Positions 27,734 through 34,994 of a stretch of 64,000 nt of DNA are shown here, one piece after another. The translations under genes and the position numbers were made by a program. The notes beneath the pieces are model-generated. The model was not told where the DNA came from. It ran no database searches and saw nothing but the letters and a program-made list of their open reading frames with translations. This DNA comes from Vallitalea longa (GTDB lineage Bacteria > Bacillota > Clostridia > Lachnospirales > Vallitaleaceae): the NCBI RefSeq assembly GCF_027923465.1, contig NZ_BRLB01000001.1, positions 620,001 to 684,000 on the forward strand. Direction: 5' to 3'. Each line of letters begins with the position of its first letter. Position 1 is the stretch's first letter.

Positions 27734-28306
27734 TTAGTTCTTTTTCACGTCAATTATTAATGATACAAAACCTAATTCTTTACCTTTATTTCGATGATCG
27801 AATCGTTTTGACCTATATATAAAACCTTTTTTTTCATCCCATTCTTTAAAATGAAACACACCATTTTCATCACAATATTCTAATAAATCCACTTTAAAAC
27901 CAGCCTGTGTAAATGGCATTGCAATAGTTTTATATGTATATACTATCTTATGCCCAGCAGCTGGATGGTCTTTAGGTCCAGGTCCTCCTACTTGTATTGT
28001 ATTCTGATACCACTCATTTCTAAAATTACCATCTGGTACAGCGATTCTAATCAAACCATTATTATCTAAAAAATCATATAATATCTTTGCAGATTCAATA
28101 GCTTCATCATAGCTAAGATGTTCCCATACGTGTTCCGCTAAAATATTATGAATTTTTCTCTCACCAAAGCTTCCTTCCCAATCTAATCTTTTTAATAAAT
28201 CCAAATCTTCTCGTTGTGTTTGAATCCATCCGTCATAATTCTGTGAAGATGCTCCAACTATCAATTTAATCCTATCATATTTGTTTATTTTAGCAATATC
28301 AATCAT
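27734..28306 (-). CDS. SAM-dependent methyltransferase-like protein (cassette)
   Basis: 190 residues. The segment ILAEHVWEHLSYDEA...LYDFLDNNGLIRIAVPDG is the motif IV-V part of class I methyltransferases (COG4627-like). The usual N-terminal glycine-rich SAM loop is degenerate (KLIVGASSQNYDGW), as is common in this group, which often acts on glycans or small molecules. Start at ATG 28306 with AAAGGACTATAT. It follows the 2H fragment by 15 bases in the same cassette. Confidence 0.8.
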   Translation of the reverse strand: MIDIAKINKYDRIKLIVGASSQNYDGWIQTQREDLDLLKRLDWEGSFGERKIHNILAEHVWEHLSYDEAIESAKILYDFLDNNGLIRIAVPDGNFRNEWYQNTIQVGGPGPKDHPAAGHKIVYTYKTIAMPFTQAGFKVDLLEYCDENGVFHFKEWDEKKGFIYRSKRFDHRNKGKELGFVSLIIDVKKN

Positions 28307-28321
28307 ATATAGTCCTTTCTA

Positions 28322-28540
28322 CTAATCAAAATTTATTTCTAATAAGTCTGATGCCAATTCTTCAACATACCCTTCTATCTCTACAAGGTCCTTAATCTTA
28401 AAAGATTGCTTCATGGAAATATGCTGTGGTAATCTTGCAGATATTGTATTAATTCCATACTGAACAGATAAATCATAAACCATCTTCCTTCCAATATTCT
28501 GAATCTCATCATTAGTTAGAAGAGCTATACATGCATACAT
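28322..28540 (-). CDS. Truncated 2H (2'-5' RNA ligase-like) phosphoesterase
   Basis: 72 residues. MYACIALLTNDEIQNIG and ISARLPQHISMKQSFKI match the N-terminal half of the 2'-5' RNA ligase superfamily, including the first His-x-Ser catalytic motif (HIS). Full proteins run to about 170 residues and need a second HxT/S motif, which is missing: the frame stops at 28322. It has a good ribosome site (GAGGTGGTAG), so it is probably translated, but catalysis is unlikely. It may have been cut when the cassette formed. Confidence 0.65.
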   Translation of the reverse strand: MYACIALLTNDEIQNIGRKMVYDLSVQYGINTISARLPQHISMKQSFKIKDLVEIEGYVEELASDLLEINFD

Positions 28541-28609
28541 AAACTACCACCTCTCTAAATCATTACCGAAAACTAATAAACTCCGATCAATACCCAGCCA
28601 TATTCTTTC

Positions 28610-28682
28610 ATCTAACGTCCCGTGAATTACGACGTGGACATCCTTCCTTGTTCCTGTCCATGACGTCAATTCGCTGTTAGGC
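28610..28682 (-). repeat. attC-like site D, the cleanest one
   Basis: Ends ATCTAAC (28610-28616) and GTTAGGC (28676-28682), both exact fits to RYYYAAC and GTTRRRY. Inner arms GTGAATTACGACGTGGACA and TGTCCATGACGTCAATTCGC pair with small bulges, with a short loop. Length 73 bases, a usual attC size. Confidence 0.85.
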
Positions 28683-28701
28683 GAAGTTGGCAACGTCAAG
28701 C

Positions 28702-29532
28702 TTAAGTAAACGTCATAAGTACTGCAACTTGATTTTTTATTGAATATAAATCCATCTGATAACCGTAGTCTGTTTTAGATGCGATTCCATAGCATATTAT
28801 TAAAGAGTTCTTTATTGAATTCATCTTAGATTCGTTCTTACTAACAAAATCATAAGGCATATATAACTTGAAGCCTTTAGAATTACCATAAATCCCATTT
28901 TTTGACTTTGTCATATCAACTATATAACTTCCTTTTGCTTCTTTTACTTTACTTACAGTACCTTTCAATATGCAGATAAAACCCTGACCTCCATTAGAAT
29001 CTAAAGCATTAATTATTTTATCTTGAGTCATTATAATATCTTCAATCTTAACTTCATCATTAGCTTCTGTCAGAAAAGTTAAATCTTTATACTCTTCATC
29101 TACAGCAAATCTATTCTTTGAATCAAGTACATTCTTTAAATCATATATAAACTTTCTGGTTTGCTTTCCTACATATCTCTTTGCTTTATCCTTATGTGTT
29201 TTTGCCCCTGGAGAAATTGACACACTTGGTCTCATTGCTCTAGGAAGTATTGTTGAAACTAAGGTCTGTAATTCTACTTCATTCTTTTTTCCCTCTAATT
29301 GCTTTATTGAGTTAGGAACTTTGCAATTTTCTCCGTGCTCTTTAAGCGGCCAATTCTTAAAATGGGGATCATCATGAGCCTTTCCTCTAGAAAATTGAAT
29401 TTGTGAATCACAGAATATACATCGAAATTCTCTTCTATCTTCTTCAGAATACAAATCATAATTATCATCAACATCAAATGCGCTTATTGGCTCAGTTTCG
29501 TTCCTATATCTTGCATGTGTCATTCTTGACAT
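28702..29532 (-). CDS. Unknown cassette protein with an N-terminal zinc-ribbon-like motif
   Basis: 276 residues, family not recognised. Near the start is CIFCDSQIQFSRGKAHDDPHF and then EHGENC: a Cys-x2-Cys, spaced His and His-x4-Cys arrangement like the N-terminal zinc-binding part of CoiA-like and related nuclease-associated proteins. The rest (about 90-276) is rich in charged residues and strands (QGFICILKGTVSKVKEAKG, GFKLYMPYDFV, YQMDLYSI), possibly an OB-like nucleic-acid-binding region. Start at 29532 after GAGGTGTTAAT. A role in DNA uptake or defence would be a guess. Confidence 0.75.
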   Translation of the reverse strand: MSRMTHARYRNETEPISAFDVDDNYDLYSEEDRREFRCIFCDSQIQFSRGKAHDDPHFKNWPLKEHGENCKVPNSIKQLEGKKNEVELQTLVSTILPRAMRPSVSISPGAKTHKDKAKRYVGKQTRKFIYDLKNVLDSKNRFAVDEEYKDLTFLTEANDEVKIEDIIMTQDKIINALDSNGGQGFICILKGTVSKVKEAKGSYIVDMTKSKNGIYGNSKGFKLYMPYDFVSKNESKMNSIKNSLIICYGIASKTDYGYQMDLYSIKNQVAVLMTFT

Positions 29533-29586
29533 ATTAACACCTCTTCCTTTTCAAACCTTAATCTGTGGCACCCAGTTGACAATTTC

Positions 29587-29739
29587 ACCTAACGTTACGC
29601 ACTCAAGACGTTCCTGAACCGGACTTGCAGAGCCTTTCTTCGTAGGCGGTGCTTGCCACCCGGTAAAGGAATGTGCTTTGGCTACTCCAAAGACTTATCC
29701 CTAGTTATAGTCAAAGCGAACTTGAGTGCATTGTTATAA
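29587..29739 (-). repeat. attC-like site E
   Basis: Ends ACCTAAC (29587-29593) and GTTATAA (29733-29739). Outer arms ACGCACTCAAGACGTTC and AAGCGAACTTGAGTGCA pair well; a second inner stem-rich part (GTAGGCGGTGCTTGCCACCC) fills the loop. Length 153 bases. Confidence 0.8.
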
Positions 29740-29841
29740 GAAGTTGTCTCATTCAGCTTTAAAGAAATCTCTCTAGTCTTCTTCTTTTTACTGTATAATA
29801 TAATAAATATTATAAACTAAAGATTATGCTCATTAGGTTTA

Positions 29842-30228
29842 TTAAATTGCAATCCACCAACACACTCCAAATTTATCTATAACAGTCGCACAACATTTGC
29901 TCCATGGCACTTCCTGAATTGGATTAATAATAACACCGCCATTACTCAAAATATTAAAGGCGTTACAAACCGATTCTTCGCTTCCCATCTCAAAAACATT
30001 AAACGTCATAGTTTCCCATTTCACTTTGTGAACTATGTTTACGTCACAAGGATTCGCTGCTTCACTTAATGCTAAAAACCCTTCACCATCTACAGACAAT
30101 TCACAGTGCGCATAAGCAGTTTTGTCATCATTTTTCACTTCAAATGTAATTTCTGCACCAAAAGCTTTGCAATACATTTCTGCCGCTTCAAAACTATTTT
30201 TCACATAAACTTGAGCATAATTTTTCAT
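29842..30228 (-). CDS. VOC-family protein, PhnB-like (first cassette)
   Basis: 128 residues of the vicinal oxygen chelate superfamily, PhnB/YjdN branch: YVKNSFEAAEMYCKAFGAEITFEV at the start and NGGVIINPIQEVPWSKCCATVIDKFGVCWWI at the end. Such small proteins include resistance and glyoxalase-like enzymes; no metal ligand set is obvious, so function is open. Start at 30228 with GGAGAGAAATT. It is the first gene after the attI-like site. Confidence 0.88.
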   Translation of the reverse strand: MKNYAQVYVKNSFEAAEMYCKAFGAEITFEVKNDDKTAYAHCELSVDGEGFLALSEAANPCDVNIVHKVKWETMTFNVFEMGSEESVCNAFNILSNGGVIINPIQEVPWSKCCATVIDKFGVCWWIAI

Positions 30229-30351
30229 AATTTCTCTCCTACATCAAATATAAATAATCTTTATATCTGTATATCTTACAAATGTGAATTGCTATATGTA
30301 CTAAATGATCTTCATCCCAAAGAAATACCCTGAAATGAATGAGGCAATTTC

Positions 30352-30424
30352 TTATAACTACAATATTTCCGAATGTCGCTAATACCTCCAAATCAGATGT
30401 ATTCCCGAACGTCGTAAATACTTA
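30352..30424 (-). repeat. attI-like site next to the integrase remnant
   Basis: TTATAAC at 30352-30358 is a core-like end. The following 40 bases match the left part of site A (25060-25099) at about 36 of 40 positions, and CCCGAACGTCG resembles the CCCGAACGAA block of sites A and C. It lies directly between the integrase remnant and the first cassette, where attI is expected in integrons with a codirectional integrase. Confidence 0.55.
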
Positions 30425-30713
30425 CTATCTCTTACTCTTCCCTTCACATAATATCATCCAAGGACTCTTAATACTCATAATATTCTTATTTGTAACATGT
30501 ATATATATTTCTGTAGTTTTTGAACCTGAATGTAATAATTCTTGTATATAGTATCATTTTCTAATAAATGAGTTGCGAAACTGTGTCTAAGACTATATAC
30601 AGATACTTTTTTCTTTACATACCTTTTTTCACATGCATTTTTAAATATTCTTTGTTCAGTTCTTTCTGTTATATGCTTATCTTTATCAGCACCTTCAAAT
30701 AACCATTTATACT
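30425..30713 (-). pseudogene. C-terminal remnant of a tyrosine recombinase, probably an integron integrase
   Basis: Minus strand from 30713: YKWLFEGADKDKHITE, then KKKVSVYSLRHSFATHLLEN, the box II region with the catalytic Arg (R-H-S-F). After small deletions the frame shifts to SKTTEIYIHVTNKNIMSIKS and PWMIL, which carries the catalytic Tyr (IYIHV) and the SIKSP tail seen at the end of IntI-like proteins. The LGH box is broken and the whole N-terminal half is missing; promoter copy B replaces it. The fragment alone cannot separate IntI from other XerC-like enzymes; the neighbouring attC sites favour IntI. Confidence 0.75.
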
Positions 30714-30786
30714 TTAGTTATAATAAATCTAATTTAAATTATATGTATTAACTAATATTTTGTCAATATTTGCAATTCAATAGAAA
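30714..30786 (-). promoter_or_regulatory. Duplicated promoter facing the cassette array (repeat copy B)
   Basis: Minus strand TTGACA (30761-30766), 17-base spacer, TATAAT (30738-30743). It is a copy of the EFR1 promoter region at 24334-24410, including the ATTAGTT/AACTAA operator-like pair. It points into the integrase remnant and the cassettes, so it is well placed to act like the Pc promoter of an integron. Confidence 0.8.
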
Positions 30787-30788
30787 AT

Positions 30789-31079
30789 CTATAGCACTTT
30801 AAAATGCTTCAATAATAGAATACCATCATAAATTCCTTCTCTATACATATCACAAAACATTACGCTGTTCAAAAAATTATTAAGACTTAGATAATTGTCT
30901 ATTACCGATTTATCCTTTTCATCTAATCTATCAAATAAATCTCTGAATTCATGATCATATTCCTCCATCAAGTTCTTTTGTTCTACTATCTCTTTATTAT
31001 TTTCATTACTTAACTTTAATTTTTCATCAACTACATCATGAATTAAATTATTAATTGCTTTAGAATAAAAATCAATCAT
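30789..31079 (-). CDS. Hypothetical small helical protein
   Basis: 96 residues, all-helical by composition (IHDVVDEKLKLSNENNKEIVEQ; FRDLFDRLDEKDKSVIDNYLSLNNFL; REGIYDGILLLKHF). I recognise no family with certainty, though such proteins often accompany XRE regulators in clostridia. GAGGTAGAAGCCA precedes ATG 31079. It is divergent from the XRE gene and shares its operator region. Confidence 0.7.
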   Translation of the reverse strand: MIDFYSKAINNLIHDVVDEKLKLSNENNKEIVEQKNLMEEYDHEFRDLFDRLDEKDKSVIDNYLSLNNFLNSVMFCDMYREGIYDGILLLKHFKVL

Positions 31080-31132
31080 TGGCTTCTACCTCATTTCACC
31101 TTTCTAGTTATTATAATACTTTCAATATTATT

Positions 31133-31175
31133 TTATGGGATTTTCCCATAAATGTCAATATGGGAATTCCCCATA
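31133..31175. promoter_or_regulatory. Twin operators between divergent genes
   Basis: Two related palindromes: TTATGGGATTTTCCCATAA at 31133-31151 and ATATGGGAATTCCCCATAT at 31158-31176 (edge bases may extend one further). Centres are about 25 bases apart, so two repressor dimers would sit on nearly the same face of the helix, over the promoters of both genes. The neighbouring XRE protein is the natural candidate to bind them. Confidence 0.75.
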
Positions 31176-31202
31176 TTGTACAATAGCACTGAGGTGATTA
31201 AA

Positions 31203-31406
31203 ATGATTTTTCCAAGAGTAAGACACTTAAGAGAAGATTTGGATTTAAAACAAAAGGATATTGCAAGTATAATTGGTATTGACCAAAGTACATATTCAGA
31301 TTATGAAAATGGCAAACTAAATATCCCAATTGAGACTTTCATAAAATTAGCTGATTACTACAATACTAGTATTGATTTTCTAGTTGGTAGAACTGATAAA
31401 AAGTGA
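31203..31406 (+). CDS. XRE-family helix-turn-helix regulator
   Basis: 67 residues, almost entirely one HTH_3 domain: FPRVRHLREDLDLKQKDIASIIGIDQSTYSDYENG followed by the dimer helix IPIETFIKLADYYNTSIDFLVGRTD. The start is ATG 31203 after GAGGTGATTAAA; the longer frame runs into the operator. Likely represses itself and the divergent 96-residue gene. Confidence 0.92.
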   Translation: MIFPRVRHLREDLDLKQKDIASIIGIDQSTYSDYENGKLNIPIETFIKLADYYNTSIDFLVGRTDKK

Positions 31407-31414
31407 AATACCAT

Positions 31415-31440
31415 AAAAAAGACCTTATCAGGTCTTTTTT
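31415..31440 (+). terminator. Terminator of the XRE gene
   Basis: AAAAAAGACC/GGTCTTTTTT stem with a 6-base loop directly after the stop codon. It works in both directions and also closes the convergent VOC gene. Confidence 0.92.
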
Positions 31441-31472
31441 ATCATCTAGTAGATTTCTTAGTTTCATATCCC

Positions 31473-31835
31473 TCATTTCAAAGGACAAGTAATTTCTATA
31501 TCATTACCCTCACTATCAGTAAACTCCAAAACCTTATTTTCCCCTATAACTGTTAGTGGAAAAACTATATCACAATCTAATTCCTCAAGCTTTTCTAAAA
31601 GCAAATCAATATCATTTACTTCAAAGCTTGGCAAACAATTATTCCCCCATCTTTTAGGTTCATTCATTTTTTCATTGGCAAATAATCCATATCTAAAACC
31701 ATTAATATCAAAAACACTATATATATCACTTCTTTCAGTAACTTTCTGACCTAAAAAACTCTCATAAAAATTAATCGCTCTTTCCATATCCTTAACACAG
31801 ACATATAGCGATTTTAGTTGGAATGTTATATTCAT
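31473..31835 (-). CDS. VOC-family (glyoxalase/bleomycin-resistance-like) protein
   Basis: 120 residues: LKSLYVCVKDMERAINFYESFLGQKV at the start and ENKVLEFTDSEGNDIEITCP at the end, a single VOC module of the glyoxalase I-like type. A putative metal Glu lies in the last strand (EITC), but the first ligand position is not a His. Function open. It is not flanked by attC-like sites, so not part of the cassette array. Confidence 0.85.
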   Translation of the reverse strand: MNITFQLKSLYVCVKDMERAINFYESFLGQKVTERSDIYSVFDINGFRYGLFANEKMNEPKRWGNNCLPSFEVNDIDLLLEKLEELDCDIVFPLTVIGENKVLEFTDSEGNDIEITCPLK

Positions 31836-31972
31836 TTTTGTTTTCCTCCATTACTATTAATAATGTATATTATACCATCTTGATACTATCCTTTCTCTAT
31901 AATTGTATATTTTTTTCTATTTCTATACCTATGCAAAATCTATTCATCATCTACCTAATATGATTACACTAA

Positions 31973-32041
31973 AATAGACTCCATCTAGCAATATCAAACC
32001 TTCAAGCCTGACATCAAAGGGGTAGCTAAACAGAGTCTATC
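31973..32041 (-). terminator. Possible terminator of the sugar-acid operon
   Basis: Arms ATAGACTC and GAGTCTAT enclose a 53-base stretch with a second GCTA/TAGC pair. Both sides have short T runs (CTTTTT on plus, TTTT on minus). It follows the last gene of the long minus-strand operon. The rest of 31836-32100 shows nothing else. Confidence 0.45.
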
Positions 32042-32100
32042 TTTTTAATTAAAATGTATAATCTATTTAATTATCTTCAATACTTACACCTCAACAATAC

Positions 32101-33174
32101 TTACTCTTTCACAACCGCATCATATATCCCTTTAATATAACCAATAGCATGAGCCATACCCATATGCCAAGGGATCTCAGTATCAAATAATGGTGTGTGA
32201 TCTGGAATCAATACTCCATCAAAATTATGCTTTTTCAATAATTTTAACGCTTTCACCATATCAATATCTCCTTCATCAACGAAGACTTCATGATATTCAG
32301 GAACTTTTCCTATTACATTTCTAAAATGAACATATGCTAATTTCTCTTGAGAACCATATTGTTCTATAGCATCATAGATATTGCCTTCTGTCATTTCTTG
32401 AATAGTTCCCATACAGAATTCTAGAGCGTTACTTTTTGATGGATATATATCCAATAACTTTTGATAAAGGTGAGGTTGATAAACTAATCTTGGTGTACCT
32501 CTTAACGTCTTAAGTGGTGGATCATCAGGATGTGCAGCTAACACTACACCAACCTCCTCAGCAACTGGGACAAGCTCATTAAGGAAATATGTTAATCTAT
32601 CCCATAACTGCTCGGTTGTTATTTCATCAATGTATCCTTCTTCATTTTCATCATATGTCATATTCCATATCTGTCCATTTTTAATTGGAGTCTGTTTAGC
32701 ACCTTCCTTGTCAGAGAATCCAACAGAAACTGCTCCACCTCTAGCTAATGGTCTTCTTAGATGTCCCCATACACCAGCAATACTAAAATTATATCCAAAA
32801 ACAGGTATACCTGCTTTTCCAACATTTCTTATTATATGTTTCAATCTTTCAATCTGCTCTTCTTTTTTAGGTCCATCCAATAGAACATCATACCAATCAG
32901 CTGGTGCAAAGTTCTCTATTGCATATAATGTTAGACCCTCATCTTCAATCTCATTTTTTAATCTATGAATGCTTTCGTAACTCCATACATCTTCATTAGC
33001 AACAGATTTCCCCATGTTTTTAACTTCATCAGTTCCATGAACTCCATCTTGATCTCTATAATAATCAACTAGATGAGCTATAATATGAGTACAACCAGCT
33101 TGTTTAGCAAATCTATAATTTTCTTTATTTAGCATGTATCTATATAATCCAATTCCGATTTTCATTTCTGCCAT
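32101..33174 (-). CDS. Mannonate dehydratase-like TIM-barrel enzyme (UxuA family)
   Basis: 357 residues. KIGIGLYRY...AGCTHIIAHLVDYY, LYAIENFAPADWYDVLLDGPKKEEQIE, GIPVFGYNFSIAGVWGH, LAAHPDDPPL, ALEFCMGTIQEM, YVHFRNVIGKVPEYHEVFVDEGDIDM and LIPDHTPLF are the metal- and substrate-binding segments of the UxuA family, which dehydrates D-mannonate to 2-keto-3-deoxygluconate. This is a shorter, diverged member, so another sugar acid is possible. The start at 33174 has AAGGA nine bases upstream and overlaps nothing. Last gene of the operon. Confidence 0.82.
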   Translation of the reverse strand: MAEMKIGIGLYRYMLNKENYRFAKQAGCTHIIAHLVDYYRDQDGVHGTDEVKNMGKSVANEDVWSYESIHRLKNEIEDEGLTLYAIENFAPADWYDVLLDGPKKEEQIERLKHIIRNVGKAGIPVFGYNFSIAGVWGHLRRPLARGGAVSVGFSDKEGAKQTPIKNGQIWNMTYDENEEGYIDEITTEQLWDRLTYFLNELVPVAEEVGVVLAAHPDDPPLKTLRGTPRLVYQPHLYQKLLDIYPSKSNALEFCMGTIQEMTEGNIYDAIEQYGSQEKLAYVHFRNVIGKVPEYHEVFVDEGDIDMVKALKLLKKHNFDGVLIPDHTPLFDTEIPWHMGMAHAIGYIKGIYDAVVKE

Positions 33175-33180
33175 AACCAT

Positions 33181-34209
33181 TTATCCTTTCTCATAAATAT
33201 CGACCCGCATCTTAAAATTAATCTTTTCTCCTGCTTTCATCTTAAGTGCTGTACCATTATCTATTGCTTTTGTAAGTCCTGCTCCCGGATAACTAGTCCA
33301 AGGTTCTATAGCCAGATTATAAGTGTTGCCATACCAAGGATAACCATATGAACCTTTACACACAAGCCATATCCAAGCATATGGGAAAATATTGTTATCC
33401 CACTCTAATCTGAATCCAACATTTTTATTATTACTATATATTGAATAGTATGCCTTATCACCAAAATCTTTTAGGAAAAGCATGTCTGCCGTACCAGCAT
33501 TTTTATCAGGTACTTTGGATAAATCTATTGATTTGCCATCTCTCCCCTTAGCCACAGGCCAATCATGTTCACTATTAACGTCTAGTCTCTGAGTATCAAA
33601 ATCCAATTCTTCACCATAGGTAAAAACTTTTTTGGCTGATGTATCTATATAGCAAGATTCATCTAGAAAACCTTCTCCTATAGTTGGATGATGACCCCAC
33701 ATCAATTCCATATCTTCATTGGCAAGATTAAACAGTGTTTCATCAAAATATATGGTTGATTCATTGGATTTGATGGTAATAGTTTTCTCTAAGTAAAATG
33801 GTGAGCGGACAGTTCTAACCAAAAATATAACACTTATTTCTTCTTTTGTATCATTTATGATCCTATATTGCCATGGCAAATTACTTACTTCACCATGCAT
33901 ACCGATAACAGCACCTTTATAATTGCACTCTGGACCTCCGCTAGGAAGTATTTCCTGCCAACCGCCAAAATTATGGTCTAAATAGTTATGTAAACTAGAC
34001 CCTGTAGTAGAGTTACATTTCGCTGGATTATGAAATTCTACTGGTGACCTCCACATGAAGTCAATATCTTTTGGCTTATATAAAAGTTCTACTATATCGG
34101 CACCTTTATCTAGTAAAAAAGTTATCCTTAACTTTTCATTTTCCATCACTAATGATTTCATATCGTGTATTTTAATATCTTCTGTTATTCTACAACCATA
34201 ATTTCTCAT
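33181..34209 (-). CDS. Aldose 1-epimerase-like protein (DUF4432-type)
   Basis: 342 residues with a galactose-mutarotase-like beta-sandwich pattern: LRITFLLDKGADIVELLYKPKDIDFMW, NFGGWQEILPSGG, IGMHGEVSNLPW, and a C-terminal AIEPWTSYPGAGL with the likely acid/base Glu. It should interconvert or recognise anomers of the sugar taken up by the operon. The stop is six bases before the dehydratase start. Confidence 0.8.
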   Translation of the reverse strand: MRNYGCRITEDIKIHDMKSLVMENEKLRITFLLDKGADIVELLYKPKDIDFMWRSPVEFHNPAKCNSTTGSSLHNYLDHNFGGWQEILPSGGPECNYKGAVIGMHGEVSNLPWQYRIINDTKEEISVIFLVRTVRSPFYLEKTITIKSNESTIYFDETLFNLANEDMELMWGHHPTIGEGFLDESCYIDTSAKKVFTYGEELDFDTQRLDVNSEHDWPVAKGRDGKSIDLSKVPDKNAGTADMLFLKDFGDKAYYSIYSNNKNVGFRLEWDNNIFPYAWIWLVCKGSYGYPWYGNTYNLAIEPWTSYPGAGLTKAIDNGTALKMKAGEKINFKMRVDIYEKG

Positions 34210-34217
34210 TTTATCAC

Positions 34218-34991
34218 CTAATATCTCAATAGATTCTCTTTATAACCACCATCAGCATATAAAGTAGTTCCTGTTATGTAAGAAGATGCTTTACTTCCTA
34301 GAAAAATAGCTGGTCCAACCATCTCTTCTACTTCTCCGACTCTGTTTAGTGGTATCCATTCACCAAAACTTGTCCCATTGTCTTTTTCTAATTTCTTGAG
34401 TAGATCTCTATTCATATCTGTTGCTATAGCACCTGGTGCTAAGTTGTTGACTCTTATACCGCTTTTCCCTAATTCAAGAGCTGCTACTTTTGACATCATT
34501 CCCATTGCAGCTTTTGACATACAATAAGGAGAATTGTTTCTAACTGCTACCAGATCATGTATAGATGTAACATTGATTACTGATCCACTATCTGATTTTT
34601 TTAATAGAGGAATCAATTTACTGAATAATAGATAATGGGCTTTTGTATTAATATCATATATCTTATCCATAAGGTTAAAATCCATATTTTCAATGGATGC
34701 ATGTTCTTCATATCCAGCATTATTAATTAGTACATCCACTCTTGACTCAACACTTATTATATGGTTTGCCATCTTTTCAACAGCTTGCATATTAGATAAA
34801 TCTGCTGCAAAATATTTCTTGAAACCCATCTTTTCTGCTGCTAGCTTAGTGGATTCCTCTTTTCTTCCATGTATCCAAACTGAAGCACCAGCCTCTTTAT
34901 ATCCTTTTGCTATAGCTGCACCTATGCCTCTTGTAGAACCAGTTATTACAACGACCTTATCTTTAACGCTAAATAATTCATGTATATTCAT
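34218..34991 (-). CDS. Short-chain dehydrogenase/reductase (gluconate 5-dehydrogenase-like)
   Basis: 257 residues, classical SDR: nucleotide loop VVITGSTRGIGAAIA (TGxxxGxG), NNAGYEEHAS (NNAG), catalytic Ser in VINVTSIHDLV, and Tyr-x3-Lys in SPYCMSKAAMGM, then NLAPGAIATDMN and a YADGGYKENLLRY end. Such enzymes oxidise or reduce sugar acids, which fits the dehydratase next to it. Ribosome site GGGAGATTAACAT. Confidence 0.92.
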   Translation of the reverse strand: MNIHELFSVKDKVVVITGSTRGIGAAIAKGYKEAGASVWIHGRKEESTKLAAEKMGFKKYFAADLSNMQAVEKMANHIISVESRVDVLINNAGYEEHASIENMDFNLMDKIYDINTKAHYLLFSKLIPLLKKSDSGSVINVTSIHDLVAVRNNSPYCMSKAAMGMMSKVAALELGKSGIRVNNLAPGAIATDMNRDLLKKLEKDNGTSFGEWIPLNRVGEVEEMVGPAIFLGSKASSYITGTTLYADGGYKENLLRY

Positions 34992-34994
34992 ATG

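Larger units (their letters stand above)
24558..30713 (-). mobile_element. Decayed chromosomal integron: integrase remnant, attI-like site and cassette array
   Basis: Read along the minus strand, the order is promoter copy B, integrase remnant, attI-like site (30352-30424), then cassettes that each end in an attC-like palindrome: VOC protein with 29587-29739; 276-residue unknown with 28610-28682; 2H fragment plus methyltransferase with 27468-27635; Phd/ParE pair 2 (inverted) with 26662-26756; GNAT plus Phd/ParE pair 1 with 25057-25233; then a final GNAT gene. The palindromes are richer in G+C than the surroundings. Genes are short, unrelated and mostly codirectional. The integrase is dead, so the array should be frozen unless another integrase acts on it. 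Confidence 0.75.

Noticed and set aside
31473-31835. VOC protein considered as a cassette
   Set aside because: No attC-like site on either side, and it lies outside the promoter copy B that bounds the array.
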